A stretch of 64,000 bases of DNA from Sphingobacteriales bacterium 39-19 (lineage in GTDB: Bacteria > Bacteroidota > Bacteroidia > Chitinophagales > Chitinophagaceae): positions 1 to 64,000 of the forward strand of contig MKTX01000003.1 in assembly GCA_001898465.1 (NCBI GenBank). Direction: 5' to 3'. The first letter of the stretch is position 1; every line of letters starts with the position of its first letter. The translations under genes and the position numbers were made by a program. A model generated the notes under the pieces. That model ran no database searches. It saw nothing but the letters and a program-made list of their open reading frames with translations, and was not told the origin of the DNA. Below, in pieces: positions 1 through 9,161 of this stretch.

Positions 1-219
1 ATTGATGGCTATACTGATTCACAAGGAAGTGATGAACTGAACCAAACTTTATCTGAAAACAGGGCAAAATCTGTAAAAGATTATTTGGTAAGCAAAGGCA
101 TTGATGAAAGCAGGCTAAAATCTACAGGGTATGGCGAAACCAACCCCATTGCAGATAATAAAACAGCTGCAGGCCGTGCTAAAAACCGCAGAACAGAAAT
201 GACAATTCGTAATTACTAA
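1..219 (+). CDS. OmpA-family C-terminal domain protein, 3' end only
   Basis: The gene is open at the window start; 72 codons and a TAA stop are visible. The residues carry the OmpA/MotB peptidoglycan-binding signature: a GYTDSQGSDELNQTLSENRA stretch, then VKDYLVSKG, a GYGETNP turn and NRRTEM near the end. Proteins with this fold anchor an outer-membrane barrel or lipoprotein to the diaminopimelate of peptidoglycan. The N-terminal part, which would tell a porin from a Pal-type lipoprotein, lies outside the window. A strong terminator follows 21 bases after the stop. Confidence 0.9.
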   Translation: MDGYTDSQGSDELNQTLSENRAKSVKDYLVSKGIDESRLKSTGYGETNPIADNKTAAGRAKNRRTEMTIRNY

Positions 220-240
220 ACGTAATCATACATACTTATT

Positions 241-268
241 ATGCCCGGTATTATTGCCGGGCATTTTT
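241..268 (+). terminator. Intrinsic terminator of the OmpA-like gene
   Basis: An 8-bp perfect stem, ATGCCCGG (241-248) pairing with CCGGGCAT (257-264), has an 8-base loop and runs into a T tract (264-268). Confidence 0.85.
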
Positions 269-360
269 AATTTGGGGCATGGAGCATGAGAGGATGAATG
301 TGCAGGATACGCATAGGGTCATTATGCATCATAATTAAACAGTATGGGGGAGGGGGGCAT

Positions 361-385
361 AAAAAAACCTGCAGAATATGCAGGC
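361..385 (-). terminator. Terminator of tRNA-Gln
   Basis: Read on the minus strand, CCTGCA/TGCAGG forms a 6-bp stem just downstream of the tRNA and is followed by a run of seven T (361-367 on the plus strand are A). Confidence 0.7.
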
Positions 386-391
386 TTTGCG

Positions 392-462
392 TTGGGTTAC
401 TAGGATTCGAACCTAGACAAACAGAATCAAAATCTGTTGTGCTACCATTACACCATAACCCA
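392..462 (-). tRNA. tRNA-Gln, anticodon TTG
   Basis: On the minus strand the 71-base cloverleaf reads TGGGTTA (acceptor arm) to TAACCCA with discriminator A. The anticodon arm is ACAGA-TTTTGAT-TCTGT, giving anticodon TTG, and the T arm is CTAGG-TTCGAAT-CCTAG. The 3' CCA is not encoded. It has its own promoter and terminator, so it is a single-gene transcription unit read against the OmpA-like gene. Confidence 0.95.
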
Positions 463-492
463 TTATAAAATCCCGTTACGGTTAAGGGAGTG

Positions 493-523
493 CAAAAATA
501 GGGGTTCGTAATAAAATATCAAA
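493..523 (-). promoter_or_regulatory. Promoter of tRNA-Gln (Bacteroidota type)
   Basis: Minus strand TTTG (523-520), a 19-base spacer, then TATTTTTG (500-493). This exactly fits the known Bacteroidota primary-sigma consensus TTTG-N19-TAnnTTTG. The tRNA 5' end lies about 31 bases downstream of the -7 box. Confidence 0.75.
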
Positions 524-588
524 ATTGAACTTTTAAAAGTGAAAAATATATTTTAAACTCATATTTCCCCCGGGGGGGCAATTAAATA

Positions 589-3213
589 TTATACCAATTC
601 TTTGTCTTCCCTGTTTTTAAGTTCTTTTATTTTATCTAAAGCGCCCGTTACTACATCGCACATCATCGTGTATAAAGCGCCTTGTTGCGGGTTTGCATAA
701 ATGTATTCTAAAGCTTCGGTTTCATTCGCAATGATGGTAATGGGCATACCCGGGTTTTCAGAAATGATTCCTTCTTTTAGCAGGTCAATAATTTCTTCGG
801 CACTGCGGCCTCTTAAATTTTTATCGCAACGGATAATAATCTCATCAAAATTTTTTGCAGAGATGATGCCGAGTTCCCGGATGTCTTCATCCCGCCTGTC
901 CCCGGTACCGCTTATAATTCCAATCTTTTTCGGATAATCTAATTTGTTTACAAAATCGCAAAGCAGGTTTAAGCCATGTGGGTTATGTGCAAAATCTGCC
1001 AGGATAGTAAAAGTTTTAAAATGAAAAAAGTTTAACCTGCCGGGGGTAAGTGTGGCAGAGGGTAAAAATGACATGAGGGCACTGCGAATATCTTCAATAG
1101 TAATATCCCGGTATAAATAGGCTGCCATTACAGCGGGCAGGCAATTATTTACATTATGCACTGCCTTGCCTTCGTAGGTTACCGGTATATCTTTCACGTG
1201 CATTACCCTTATTTTCCAGGTGCCTTTTAAAATACTGATATAGCCATTTTCATATACCGTAGAGAGGCCCCCTTCTTTTGCATGTTTTAAAATGTAAGGG
1301 TTCTTTTCATCCATACTGAATAAAGCAATATTGCATTTTAGTGATTCCCGCATCGCATATACCAGTTCATCATCTGCATTTAATACAGCATACCCATGGG
1401 GAAATACAGTTTCAGGAACTACTGCTTTTACTTTAGCCATTTGCTCCAGGGTGTTTATGCCGGCTAAGCCCATATGATCGGCAGCCACATTGGTAACAAT
1501 CGCTACTTCGCAATTTTGAAAGGCAAGCCCATTTTTAAGAATGCCACCTCTTGCACATTCCAGCACTGCAAAATCTACTGTGGGGTCTTTTAAAACAAAC
1601 TGCGAACTGATGGGGCCTGTACAATCCCCTTTCATCATTAATTGGTTCTGGATATACACCCCATCGCTGGTTGTATAGCCCACTTTTTTACCGGCTGTTT
1701 TTGCAATATGAGCGGTAATACGTGTAGTGGTTGTTTTTCCATTGGTTCCTGTAATTGCAATTATGGGAATTCTGCCGGCTGATCCACGGGGGAAGAGCAT
1801 GTCTACAACCGGTTCGGCTACATTCCGGGGCAGGCCTTCGGATGGATCAATATGCATCCTGAAACCGGGCGCCGCATTTACTTCTAAGATGGCGCCTCCA
1901 TTTTCATTTACGGGTGTACGTAAATCGGTTGCCATAATATCAATACCACATATATCCAGGCCCACTATTCTTGCAATACGTTCGCACATAAAAATATTGG
2001 TAGGATGAACTTCTTCTGTTACATCGGTAGAAGTGCCTCCGGTGCTAAGGTTTGCTGTTGGCTTTACCAATACAAATTCTCCTTTGGCAGGAACGGTATC
2101 TAAAGTATATCCTTTTTCATCTAAAATTTTTTGTGTAAACTGGTCTACGGTAATTTGGGTTAATACATTTTCATGGCCATAACCCCTTCGGGGATCCTGG
2201 TTTGTAATATCAATAAGTTCCTGGATGGTATGTTTACCGTCTCCCGTTACCGAAGCGGGTGTGCGTAAAGCGGCACATATAAATTTATAATTAATTACAA
2301 GGCACCTGAAATCGAAACCGGTAATAAATCTTTCTACAATTACACTTCGGCTATAGGCTTTAGCGGCATCAAAGGCGATGAGCGCTTGTTCCCAGGTAGT
2401 GATATTGGTTGTATTTCCTTTACCATGATTTCCGTCAATTGGTTTTATCACCAATGGGTAACCATATTTTTCAACTACAGCCTGCAATCCATCAACTGTT
2501 CTTACTACCATTCCCCTGGGAACCGGAATTTCTGCTGCCTCTAAAAGGTTCTTGGTTTCTTCCTTATCACAAGCAATATCTACAGCTATATTACTGGTGG
2601 TGCTGGCAATGGTTGCCCTTATCCTTTTTTGGTGTACGCCATAACCTAATTGCACCAGTGAGTGTTTATTTAACCGGATATAGGGGATGCCTCTTTTTCC
2701 GGCTTCTTCTACAATACAGCCGGTGCTGGGGCCGAGCCGGGTATCTTCTCTTATTTCACGCAGGCGCATGATGTCATCTTCTAAATTATAGGCTTCTCCT
2801 TTTATTAATGCTTCTGCAATTCTAAAAGATGCTTTTGCTGCATATACGCCGGCATCTTCTTCTAAATAACTAAAGCATACATAATATTCACCTTCTTCAC
2901 CGGTACCTCTTGTTCTTCCAAAACCCGTATCCATACCGGCCAGGGTTTGTATTTCCAGTGCAATATGTTCAATCACATGCCCCATCCAGGTACCTTCATC
3001 TACCCGCATAAAAAAACCACCGGCTACTGCTTCGCTGCAACGATGTTCATATAAACTGGGCATTAATTTTTCAAGCCTTTCTTTAAATCCCGGAATTTTA
3101 TTGGTAGGCATTTGCTCCATTTCCTCCAGGTCTATTTTCATTTGTATCAATTTACCCCTTCGTACGCTCCAAAAATTAGGGCCTCTTAAAATCTTAATTT
3201 CTATAATTTTCAT
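589..3213 (-). CDS. cphA: Cyanophycin synthetase
   Basis: Cytoplasmic ligase of 874 aa, the usual CphA length, that builds the multi-Arg-poly-Asp polymer cyanophycin by alternately adding Asp and Arg with ATP. Visible layout: a CphA N-domain (about 1-160), an ATP-grasp domain (about 165-475, with YPLVIKP, GNHGKG, STGGTSTDVT and ILEVNAAPGF), then a Mur-ligase domain (about 480-874) with P-loop GTNGKTTTTR at 489-498. All three family modules are present and intact. It is divergent from cyanophycinase with a 234-base shared upstream region, so synthesis and breakdown genes sit together. I see no T-rich hairpin behind it, only a self-complementary C5G7 run at 567-578. Confidence 0.95.
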   Translation of the reverse strand: MKIIEIKILRGPNFWSVRRGKLIQMKIDLEEMEQMPTNKIPGFKERLEKLMPSLYEHRCSEAVAGGFFMRVDEGTWMGHVIEHIALEIQTLAGMDTGFGRTRGTGEEGEYYVCFSYLEEDAGVYAAKASFRIAEALIKGEAYNLEDDIMRLREIREDTRLGPSTGCIVEEAGKRGIPYIRLNKHSLVQLGYGVHQKRIRATIASTTSNIAVDIACDKEETKNLLEAAEIPVPRGMVVRTVDGLQAVVEKYGYPLVIKPIDGNHGKGNTTNITTWEQALIAFDAAKAYSRSVIVERFITGFDFRCLVINYKFICAALRTPASVTGDGKHTIQELIDITNQDPRRGYGHENVLTQITVDQFTQKILDEKGYTLDTVPAKGEFVLVKPTANLSTGGTSTDVTEEVHPTNIFMCERIARIVGLDICGIDIMATDLRTPVNENGGAILEVNAAPGFRMHIDPSEGLPRNVAEPVVDMLFPRGSAGRIPIIAITGTNGKTTTTRITAHIAKTAGKKVGYTTSDGVYIQNQLMMKGDCTGPISSQFVLKDPTVDFAVLECARGGILKNGLAFQNCEVAIVTNVAADHMGLAGINTLEQMAKVKAVVPETVFPHGYAVLNADDELVYAMRESLKCNIALFSMDEKNPYILKHAKEGGLSTVYENGYISILKGTWKIRVMHVKDIPVTYEGKAVHNVNNCLPAVMAAYLYRDITIEDIRSALMSFLPSATLTPGRLNFFHFKTFTILADFAHNPHGLNLLCDFVNKLDYPKKIGIISGTGDRRDEDIRELGIISAKNFDEIIIRCDKNLRGRSAEEIIDLLKEGIISENPGMPITIIANETEALEYIYANPQQGALYTMMCDVVTGALDKIKELKNREDKELV

Positions 3214-3414
3214 TCATTCAGTTTTGGTAAAAATTCAAACAAGTAAATTAGTGAAATCTTACTGTATTGCAAAAATCAATATAAGCGATCAGGCATTTTA
3301 GTTAAATCAGCAGTACCGTTTATAGCCTGCAAGTATGGGGATCTCAATCATGAAGAATAAAGGTATCAACACCCTCTTAATAATTAATGGGTGGCCATGC
3401 TGTACGATTTCCAT

Positions 3415-3422
3415 TAAATTTG
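3415..3422 (+). promoter_or_regulatory. Candidate -7 box for cphB
   Basis: TAAATTTG matches TAnnTTTG and lies 25 bases before the cphB ATG. No clear TTTG is found at the -33 distance. The rest of 3214-3414 shows no other feature I can support. Confidence 0.35.
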
Positions 3423-3447
3423 CGTTTATCTAAAAAGAAGCGTTATT

Positions 3448-4338
3448 ATGATTAAAGGAAAATTGATTGCGATTGGCGGGGCAGAAGATAAAGGTACCGA
3501 CCTGGAATTGGGCCAAATACAAAGAAATAACCTTAATTTTTTTGAATTGGGTATTTTAAGACGTATTGTGGAAGAAGCAGGAGGCACAGATTGCAGAATT
3601 GAAGTGATTACTACCGCAAGCACCATACCCTTAGAAGTGGGACAAAATTATTTAAAAGCATTTGGTAAAATTGGGTGTACCAATATTGGCCTGATGGATA
3701 TCAGGAACCGGAAAGATACCACAGACCCTGGATTCCTGGAGCGTATAAAAAAATGTGATGCCGTGATGTTTAGCGGGGGAAATCAACTTCGGCTAAGTGT
3801 TACGGATGGGGGAACAGAATTTTTATCTATCCTTAAAAAAAGATATACTGAAGAAGAAGGATTTATAATTGCAGGAACCTCTGCAGGAGCCATGGCAATG
3901 AGCCATACCATGATTTATGAAGGCAATGCTAGCAAGGCCCATTTAAAAGGAGAAGTAAAAATTACTACCGGGCTGGGATTTATAAATACACTTATTATTG
4001 ATTCTCATTTTGAAAAAAGGGGAAGGTTTGGCCGCCTGGTGCAGGCCGTAGTTTGTAACCCCGGCAGCATTGGTATAGGATTGGGTGAAGATACCGGCAT
4101 GATCATTACAAAAGGCAATAAGATGGAAGCGATTGGCAGTGGATGTGTAACGATCGTAGATGGTCACAATATTGGATTTACCAATATTGCCGATGTACCC
4201 GAAGGGAACCCTTTTTGTATTGAAAATATTAAAGTACATATTTTAGAACACGGGAATGCGTTTCTTATCAATGAAAAACAATTTATTGCCGAAATACATG
4301 AAGGGGCTTTATCCGGCAAGCAGGTGGCAGTAGATTAA
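3448..4338 (+). CDS. cphB: Cyanophycinase (peptidase family S51)
   Basis: 296-aa serine exopeptidase that cuts cyanophycin into beta-Asp-Arg dipeptides. The nucleophile is Ser145 in the elbow GTSAGAMAMS (143-152). The S51 partners SGGNQLRL (109-116) and a DSHFEKRGRFGRL segment near 186-198 are also present. No signal peptide is seen, so it acts on the internal granule rather than as a secreted CphE-type enzyme. It is divergent from cphA and converges on the CoA-transferase with only 15 bases between stops. A beta-aspartyl dipeptidase, needed to finish the pathway, is not in this window. Confidence 0.95.
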   Translation: MIKGKLIAIGGAEDKGTDLELGQIQRNNLNFFELGILRRIVEEAGGTDCRIEVITTASTIPLEVGQNYLKAFGKIGCTNIGLMDIRNRKDTTDPGFLERIKKCDAVMFSGGNQLRLSVTDGGTEFLSILKKRYTEEEGFIIAGTSAGAMAMSHTMIYEGNASKAHLKGEVKITTGLGFINTLIIDSHFEKRGRFGRLVQAVVCNPGSIGIGLGEDTGMIITKGNKMEAIGSGCVTIVDGHNIGFTNIADVPEGNPFCIENIKVHILEHGNAFLINEKQFIAEIHEGALSGKQVAVD

Positions 4339-4353
4339 GGATGGTTTGTAGAG

Positions 4354-5637
4354 TTAGTTTTTTAAAAACCTTTCGTAAATTATTTTATCTAATGCTTCCC
4401 TGTGTGCAGGGTGGGCGATACTTTGCAGGGCCCTGGCACGCTGCAGTAAATTCTGGCCAAATAAATTCACTTTTCCGTATTCAGTTACAACCCAATGTAT
4501 ATGGCCTCTTGTGGTTACTACACCGGCTCCTTGTTTTAAATACGGTACAATACGGGAAATGCCTTTTGATGTAGTAGAAGGTAAAGCAATAATAGGTTTA
4601 CCCCCGGCAGATAAGGATGCACCCCTGATGAAATCCATTTGCCCGCCAATTCCGGAATATTGGTAGGTACCCAAAGAATCGGCACATACCTGGCCTGTAA
4701 TATCAATTTCTATGGCACTGTTTATGGCAATTACTTTTGGATTTTTTCGAATGATGGCAGTATCATTTACATAACTTATATCCAGCACCCTGATGGCCGG
4801 GTTATCATGTACAAAATCATATATTTTTTTTGTACCTGCTATAAAACTCGTAACAGACCGGCCAGGGTTGTTTGATTTGCGGCTATTGTTTATGGTGCCG
4901 TTTTGTATTAAAGGAATTACGCCATCCGAAAACATCTCGGTATGGAGGCCAAGATCCTTATGATTTTTCAGGTTTTGTAATACCTGGTCCGGTATGCTTC
5001 CTATACCGAGTTGCAGCGTGCTGCCATCTTCAATCAGGGAAGCTACATGTTCCCCTATTTTCTCTACTATTTCATTTTTCTTAGATGCATAATCCACTTC
5101 GGGCAAGGGGTGATCTATCCATACCATGCTGTCTATTTTACTGTAATGTAAAAATCCGTCACCATGGGTTCGGGGCATTTGTGGGTTTACCATGGCAATT
5201 ATGTGTTTGGCGGTATCTACTGCTGCCCGGGCAATATCTACCGAGCAACCCAATGAACAATAACCATGTGCATCCGGTTCTGAAACCTGGATGAGCGCCA
5301 CTTGCAGGGGCAGTATCTTTTCTTTGAACAATTGGGGGATCTGGCTTAAAAAAACAGGAACATAATCTCCCCGCTCACTGTTTACAACCGCTCTTGTATT
5401 GGCTGAAACAAATAGGGAGTTCATGAAAAATGATTTACGGTATTGTGGGTCATCAAAATTTAAATCACCCATATTACTGATGCTTACCAACTCCACATCC
5501 TGTAAACAGGCATGCCTTTGTTGCATGGCAGTAATAAGAGGAACGGGTGTTGCTGCACTGCCATGTAAAAATACACGGTCACCGGATTTTATAACTTGTA
5601 CGGCCTCTTCTGCCTGTATGTATTCTATTGTTTTCAT
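4354..5637 (-). CDS. Acetyl-CoA hydrolase/4-hydroxybutyrate CoA-transferase family protein
   Basis: 427 aa, the normal length for the acetyl-CoA hydrolase/transferase family, which moves CoA between acetyl-CoA and a carboxylate. Visible marks are GDRVFLHGSAATP near the start, LGIGSIPDQVL in the middle, and HTEMFSDGVIPLI, whose Glu is the likely CoA-thioester nucleophile. RGASLSAGGKPIIALPST and VTEYGKVNLFGQNLLQRA are typical of the C-terminal domain. The exact acyl substrate (4-hydroxybutyrate, succinate, acetate) cannot be read from sequence. It is transcribed alone, between cphB and panB. Confidence 0.85.
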   Translation of the reverse strand: MKTIEYIQAEEAVQVIKSGDRVFLHGSAATPVPLITAMQQRHACLQDVELVSISNMGDLNFDDPQYRKSFFMNSLFVSANTRAVVNSERGDYVPVFLSQIPQLFKEKILPLQVALIQVSEPDAHGYCSLGCSVDIARAAVDTAKHIIAMVNPQMPRTHGDGFLHYSKIDSMVWIDHPLPEVDYASKKNEIVEKIGEHVASLIEDGSTLQLGIGSIPDQVLQNLKNHKDLGLHTEMFSDGVIPLIQNGTINNSRKSNNPGRSVTSFIAGTKKIYDFVHDNPAIRVLDISYVNDTAIIRKNPKVIAINSAIEIDITGQVCADSLGTYQYSGIGGQMDFIRGASLSAGGKPIIALPSTTSKGISRIVPYLKQGAGVVTTRGHIHWVVTEYGKVNLFGQNLLQRARALQSIAHPAHREALDKIIYERFLKN

Positions 5638-5793
5638 GTGATTTTTTTAAACGAAAAAAGTTAGTTAAACAGGTAAGTTGTTTACTCAAAATAAATGCTG
5701 CAAAAATAATAAAGAAATGGCTCAGCCGGGGTGAAGACAAGGCTTACCGGGATTTATTTTAATGATCGCCCGATAAAATTTGTTTTTAAGGGT

Positions 5794-6609
5794 TTAATAC
5801 TGTTCCTTCTCATTTGGAAAATCTTTATCCTTAATATCTTTTATATAATGTTGCACGGCTTGTGTTATTTGTTCGCCCAGGTTTAAATATTGCCTTAAGA
5901 AGCGGGGTTTAAATTCGGTGTTTATACCCAGCATATCGTGCATTACCAATACTTGCCCATCACAAGCGCCACCCGCTCCTATACCAATGGTTGGTATTGC
6001 TAAATTGGCTGAAACCGTTTTAGCTAAAGAAGCGGGAATTTTTTCTAACACAATTGCAAAGCATCCACATTCCTGTAACAGCAATGAATCCTTATGTAAT
6101 TTTTCTGCTTCCGCCTGTTCTTTGGCTCTCACTGTATAGGTGCCGAACTTATAAATGCTTTGGGGTGTAAGGCCCAGGTGTCCCATTACGGGGATCCCGG
6201 TATCTACAATTCGCTTTACTCCATCTGCCACTTCAGCCCCTCCTTCCATTTTTACTGCATGAGCGCCGCTTTCTTTCATTATCCTTATTGCAGAATTAAG
6301 AGCTTCTTTACTATTGCCCTGGTAACTGCCAAAAGGTAAATCTACCACTACCAGGCTTTTTTCTACCCCACGTACCACCGATGAGGCATGGTAAATCATT
6401 TGGTCGAGTGTAATGGGCAATGTAGTTTCATGGCCGGCCATTACATTACTGGCGCTATCACCTACCAGTATTACATCAATACCGGCTGCATCAAAAATGC
6501 GGGCAAAGGAATAATCGTATGCCGTGATCATGGAGATTTTTTCACGGGCTTCTTTCATTTTTAATAAGGTATGGGTAGTAATTCTTTTTACTTCTTTATT
6601 TATTGACAT
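5794..6609 (-). CDS. panB: 3-methyl-2-oxobutanoate hydroxymethyltransferase
   Basis: 271 aa, full length. It transfers a hydroxymethyl group from methylene-tetrahydrofolate to 2-oxoisovalerate, making ketopantoate in pantothenate/CoA synthesis. The TIM-barrel signatures are clear: [30 protein letters not shown] (metal-binding Asp), [24 protein letters not shown] and [22 protein letters not shown]. panC, a later step of the same pathway, lies 3.6 kb away on the same strand, with unrelated genes between. Confidence 0.96.
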   Translation of the reverse strand: MSINKEVKRITTHTLLKMKEAREKISMITAYDYSFARIFDAAGIDVILVGDSASNVMAGHETTLPITLDQMIYHASSVVRGVEKSLVVVDLPFGSYQGNSKEALNSAIRIMKESGAHAVKMEGGAEVADGVKRIVDTGIPVMGHLGLTPQSIYKFGTYTVRAKEQAEAEKLHKDSLLLQECGCFAIVLEKIPASLAKTVSANLAIPTIGIGAGGACDGQVLVMHDMLGINTEFKPRFLRQYLNLGEQITQAVQHYIKDIKDKDFPNEKEQY

Positions 6610-6725
6610 AGTTTAAAATTTGTTATTTATGATTTTGGGTAGCCAATGCCTTTACATGCAGTAATAGAATGGCTGCCTGAGGGGGTAAATATATTTTAGT
6701 TTTTATTGTGGGCTTTATTAAATAT

Positions 6726-7667
6726 TTATAATTTCATTTTTAATATGGCATGATAACCATCCTTAAGCAATACACTGTTGTTTTTAAAAATCATTTCATC
6801 AGCGGCGCATAAATAGATACTTATGACTTTAGTAAAGAACCTGTTTTTCTTTTTACAATAATACCAGTCCTGTTCAATGGCTATTTTTTTAAAATCTTCC
6901 TGTTTATAATCCGGGGACAGGGATTTGTTGCCGGTTAACTCACCATATATATTATACACCGGTACGTTTATTACTATACTGCTTTTAAAACCATTGCCTT
7001 CTGTATTTACCAGGGCTCTGCTGCTGTCTTTTGCAAAAAATACCTTTTCGCTTTTCAGCCATACCGGCCACAAAGTGCCAATTAAACCCTGGCCGTATAA
7101 TTCTTTTAATTTATTATCTGCCGTAAGGGAGTCTAAATTAAAATATTGGAAAGACCGGCATAAGAAATCTTTTTTACGAAAATCTTTCTTCCTGCTTTTG
7201 GTATTCACAGCGGTAGTAAATATTCTTGCTTCCCCTAAAAAATTACCGGCAGGGGTAACGATAGGATAGCGCACACTCACCCAGGGAATATAGCTGTATA
7301 GTTTATCTTTTTGAATATAGAATATTTCATCTGCTGACAAGTTTGCATCTTTACGATTGGCTTCCTGGCTTACATCAATATTGTGTATGGCTTTAATTTG
7401 TGCTTTGTCAACCGGTGTTAATTCCAATGCATCGGGCCACCGGTATTGAACCGGTTTATAAGCCTTCAGTGTGCCTTTTATAAACTGGTCCAGTAAATAA
7501 TTTTTCACATCGCCACAACCTGGTTTTATGTAAGCAGGGAAAAGCCCGGCCCACTGGATTTTTGAATTATTAATAAATGCATCATACCGGGTGGGCCCAT
7601 TTTGTATTTGTGCTATTACAAAATGGCAAAAGAAAATTGAAGCAAATAAAAGGAACCTGGATTTCAT
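6726..7667 (-). CDS. Secreted protein of unknown function
   Basis: I do not recognise this 313-aa protein. It opens with a clear signal peptide (MKSRFLLFASIFFCHFVIAQ), so it should be periplasmic or exported. The mature part has no membrane segments and carries aromatic stretches such as KLYSYIPWVSVRYPIVTPAG and QDWYYCKKKNRFFTK. I chose the ATG at 7667 because it overlaps the stop of the upstream phosphatase gene as ATGA, a sign of translational coupling; an earlier in-frame ATG at 7691 would add eight residues before the signal peptide. It could be an outer-membrane or surface-assembly factor, but nothing shows this directly. Confidence 0.7.
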   Translation of the reverse strand: MKSRFLLFASIFFCHFVIAQIQNGPTRYDAFINNSKIQWAGLFPAYIKPGCGDVKNYLLDQFIKGTLKAYKPVQYRWPDALELTPVDKAQIKAIHNIDVSQEANRKDANLSADEIFYIQKDKLYSYIPWVSVRYPIVTPAGNFLGEARIFTTAVNTKSRKKDFRKKDFLCRSFQYFNLDSLTADNKLKELYGQGLIGTLWPVWLKSEKVFFAKDSSRALVNTEGNGFKSSIVINVPVYNIYGELTGNKSLSPDYKQEDFKKIAIEQDWYYCKKKNRFFTKVISIYLCAADEMIFKNNSVLLKDGYHAILKMKL

Positions 7668-8551
7668 GATTTGTTTTTTATTTCGGCCCATAGATGTTGT
7701 ATTAAACCATCTGCAAGGCCAATGCGTGGAACAAAAATCTCGTTGGCATTAGCACATCGCATTACTTGTATATAAATTTGAAGTGCAGGTACAATCACAT
7801 CTGCCCGGTCTCTTCGTAAATTATATTTTTCCATACGGGCTTCTATTGAATTTGCAGCCAGTTCTTTGTAATAATCTTTTAGTAAATCCAGGCTTAAAGA
7901 TTTTCCATCTTTCTTTTTGCTGAGTGAGAATACCTTATTGATATTGCCGCCACTCCCTATGGCAATTACTTCCTTATGCCCCTTGGTTACCGCTTTTATT
8001 GTATTTTTCAATACATCCCAGTCAGATTCGGTAAGCTGCCCTTTTAGCAAGCGAATGGTGCCGATGTTGAATGATTTATTAAATATGAGTAAACCGTTAC
8101 TAAAGAAAGAAATCTCGGTACTTCCGCCACCCACATCAATATACATATAACTATGATCAGCATTCATGTTTTCGGCTACATGATTTTCAAAAACAAAATT
8201 GGCTTCCATATCACCACTGATGATCTCGATTTGTATGCCTGTGTGTTCATAAATTTTTTCTATTACACTTCTGCCGTTAATCGCATCCCTCATAGCACTG
8301 GTAGCACAAGCTTTTATTTTTTGTACAGCATAAGCACGGGTAAGATATTTAAAAGATATCATACTGTTCAAAAACATATTGAACTTGTCTTCTGAAATGG
8401 CTTTGTTTTCAAATACATCGAATCCGAGCCTGAGGGGTACCCTTACCAAATTAAGTTTATTGAAACTTAGTTTACCTCCCGGTGTTTCCGTTACTTCCTT
8501 TATCAGGAGCCTTGCTGCATTACTTCCTATATCTATGGCTGCTAAAATCAA
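7664..8551 (-). CDS. Ppx/GppA-type phosphatase
   Basis: 295-aa member of the exopolyphosphatase/guanosine-pentaphosphate phosphatase group (ASKHA ATPase fold). It shows the phosphate-1 loop DIGSNAARLLI at the N-terminus and the second loop YIDVGGGSTEISFF in the middle, followed by AIGSGGNINKVFS. It has only the two-lobed catalytic core and lacks the C-terminal HD and helical domains of the ~500-aa E. coli enzymes. Family members hydrolyse polyphosphate or pppGpp; which one cannot be told here. Its stop overlaps the start of the secreted unknown by four bases. Confidence 0.85.
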   Translation of the reverse strand: MILAAIDIGSNAARLLIKEVTETPGGKLSFNKLNLVRVPLRLGFDVFENKAISEDKFNMFLNSMISFKYLTRAYAVQKIKACATSAMRDAINGRSVIEKIYEHTGIQIEIISGDMEANFVFENHVAENMNADHSYMYIDVGGGSTEISFFSNGLLIFNKSFNIGTIRLLKGQLTESDWDVLKNTIKAVTKGHKEVIAIGSGGNINKVFSLSKKKDGKSLSLDLLKDYYKELAANSIEARMEKYNLRRDRADVIVPALQIYIQVMRCANANEIFVPRIGLADGLIQHLWAEIKNKS

Positions 8552-8669
8552 ATTGGGTGGTTTGCTTCAAATTTCGGATAAAATTGAGGAAAGAAGCATA
8601 AATAAAAAAGAAAATAAAACGGGCAATTAAAAATTGGCGGGAAGTGTACATGGGATTAACCAGGCAGTG

Positions 8670-9161
8670 TTATTTATTTTTTAATTTTTCTATGATTACC
8701 GAGGTAGATATTCCATCCACTATATTGGCTAAGTGAACATGCCCTCCTGCAGCGATTACTTCTGTGGCTCCCGCAATTTTATCAATCGTATAATCTCCTC
8801 CTTTCACCAATACATCGGGTAAAATAGAAACGATCAGGTCCCGGGGTGTATCGGTTTCAAAAAGTACAACAGCATCTGTCATGAGCAGGCTGGCCAGTAT
8901 TAATGCTCTTTCCTGTTCACCTAAAACGGGCCTGTTATCTCCTTTTAGTCTTTTTACAGACGCATCGGCATTTACACCCACAATAAGTATGTCGCCCAAT
9001 GAAGCGGCTTCGCATAATGAAGCAATATGGCCCTGGTGCAATAAATCAAATACACCATTTGTAAATACAATTTTTTTATTGTGCAGCCGCCATCTTTTTA
9101 ATTCCTGTTGCAGTTGAGTTTCGTTCAATATTTTATTGGGTATCGCTTGTGTATGCTTCAT
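8670..9161 (-). CDS. rfaE2: D-glycero-beta-D-manno-heptose 1-phosphate adenylyltransferase
   Basis: 163-aa nucleotidyltransferase matching the C-terminal half of E. coli HldE. It activates heptose-1-phosphate to ADP-heptose for the LPS inner core. FTNGVFDLLHQGHI carries the HxGH active site, GVNADASVKRLKG and RPVLGEQERALILASL are family blocks, and VKGGDY lies near the end. The kinase half is absent here and must be a separate gene elsewhere. The start overlaps the upstream YbhN-like gene by 29 bases, and no other Met precedes the active site. Confidence 0.92.
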   Translation of the reverse strand: MKHTQAIPNKILNETQLQQELKRWRLHNKKIVFTNGVFDLLHQGHIASLCEAASLGDILIVGVNADASVKRLKGDNRPVLGEQERALILASLLMTDAVVLFETDTPRDLIVSILPDVLVKGGDYTIDKIAGATEVIAAGGHVHLANIVDGISTSVIIEKLKNK

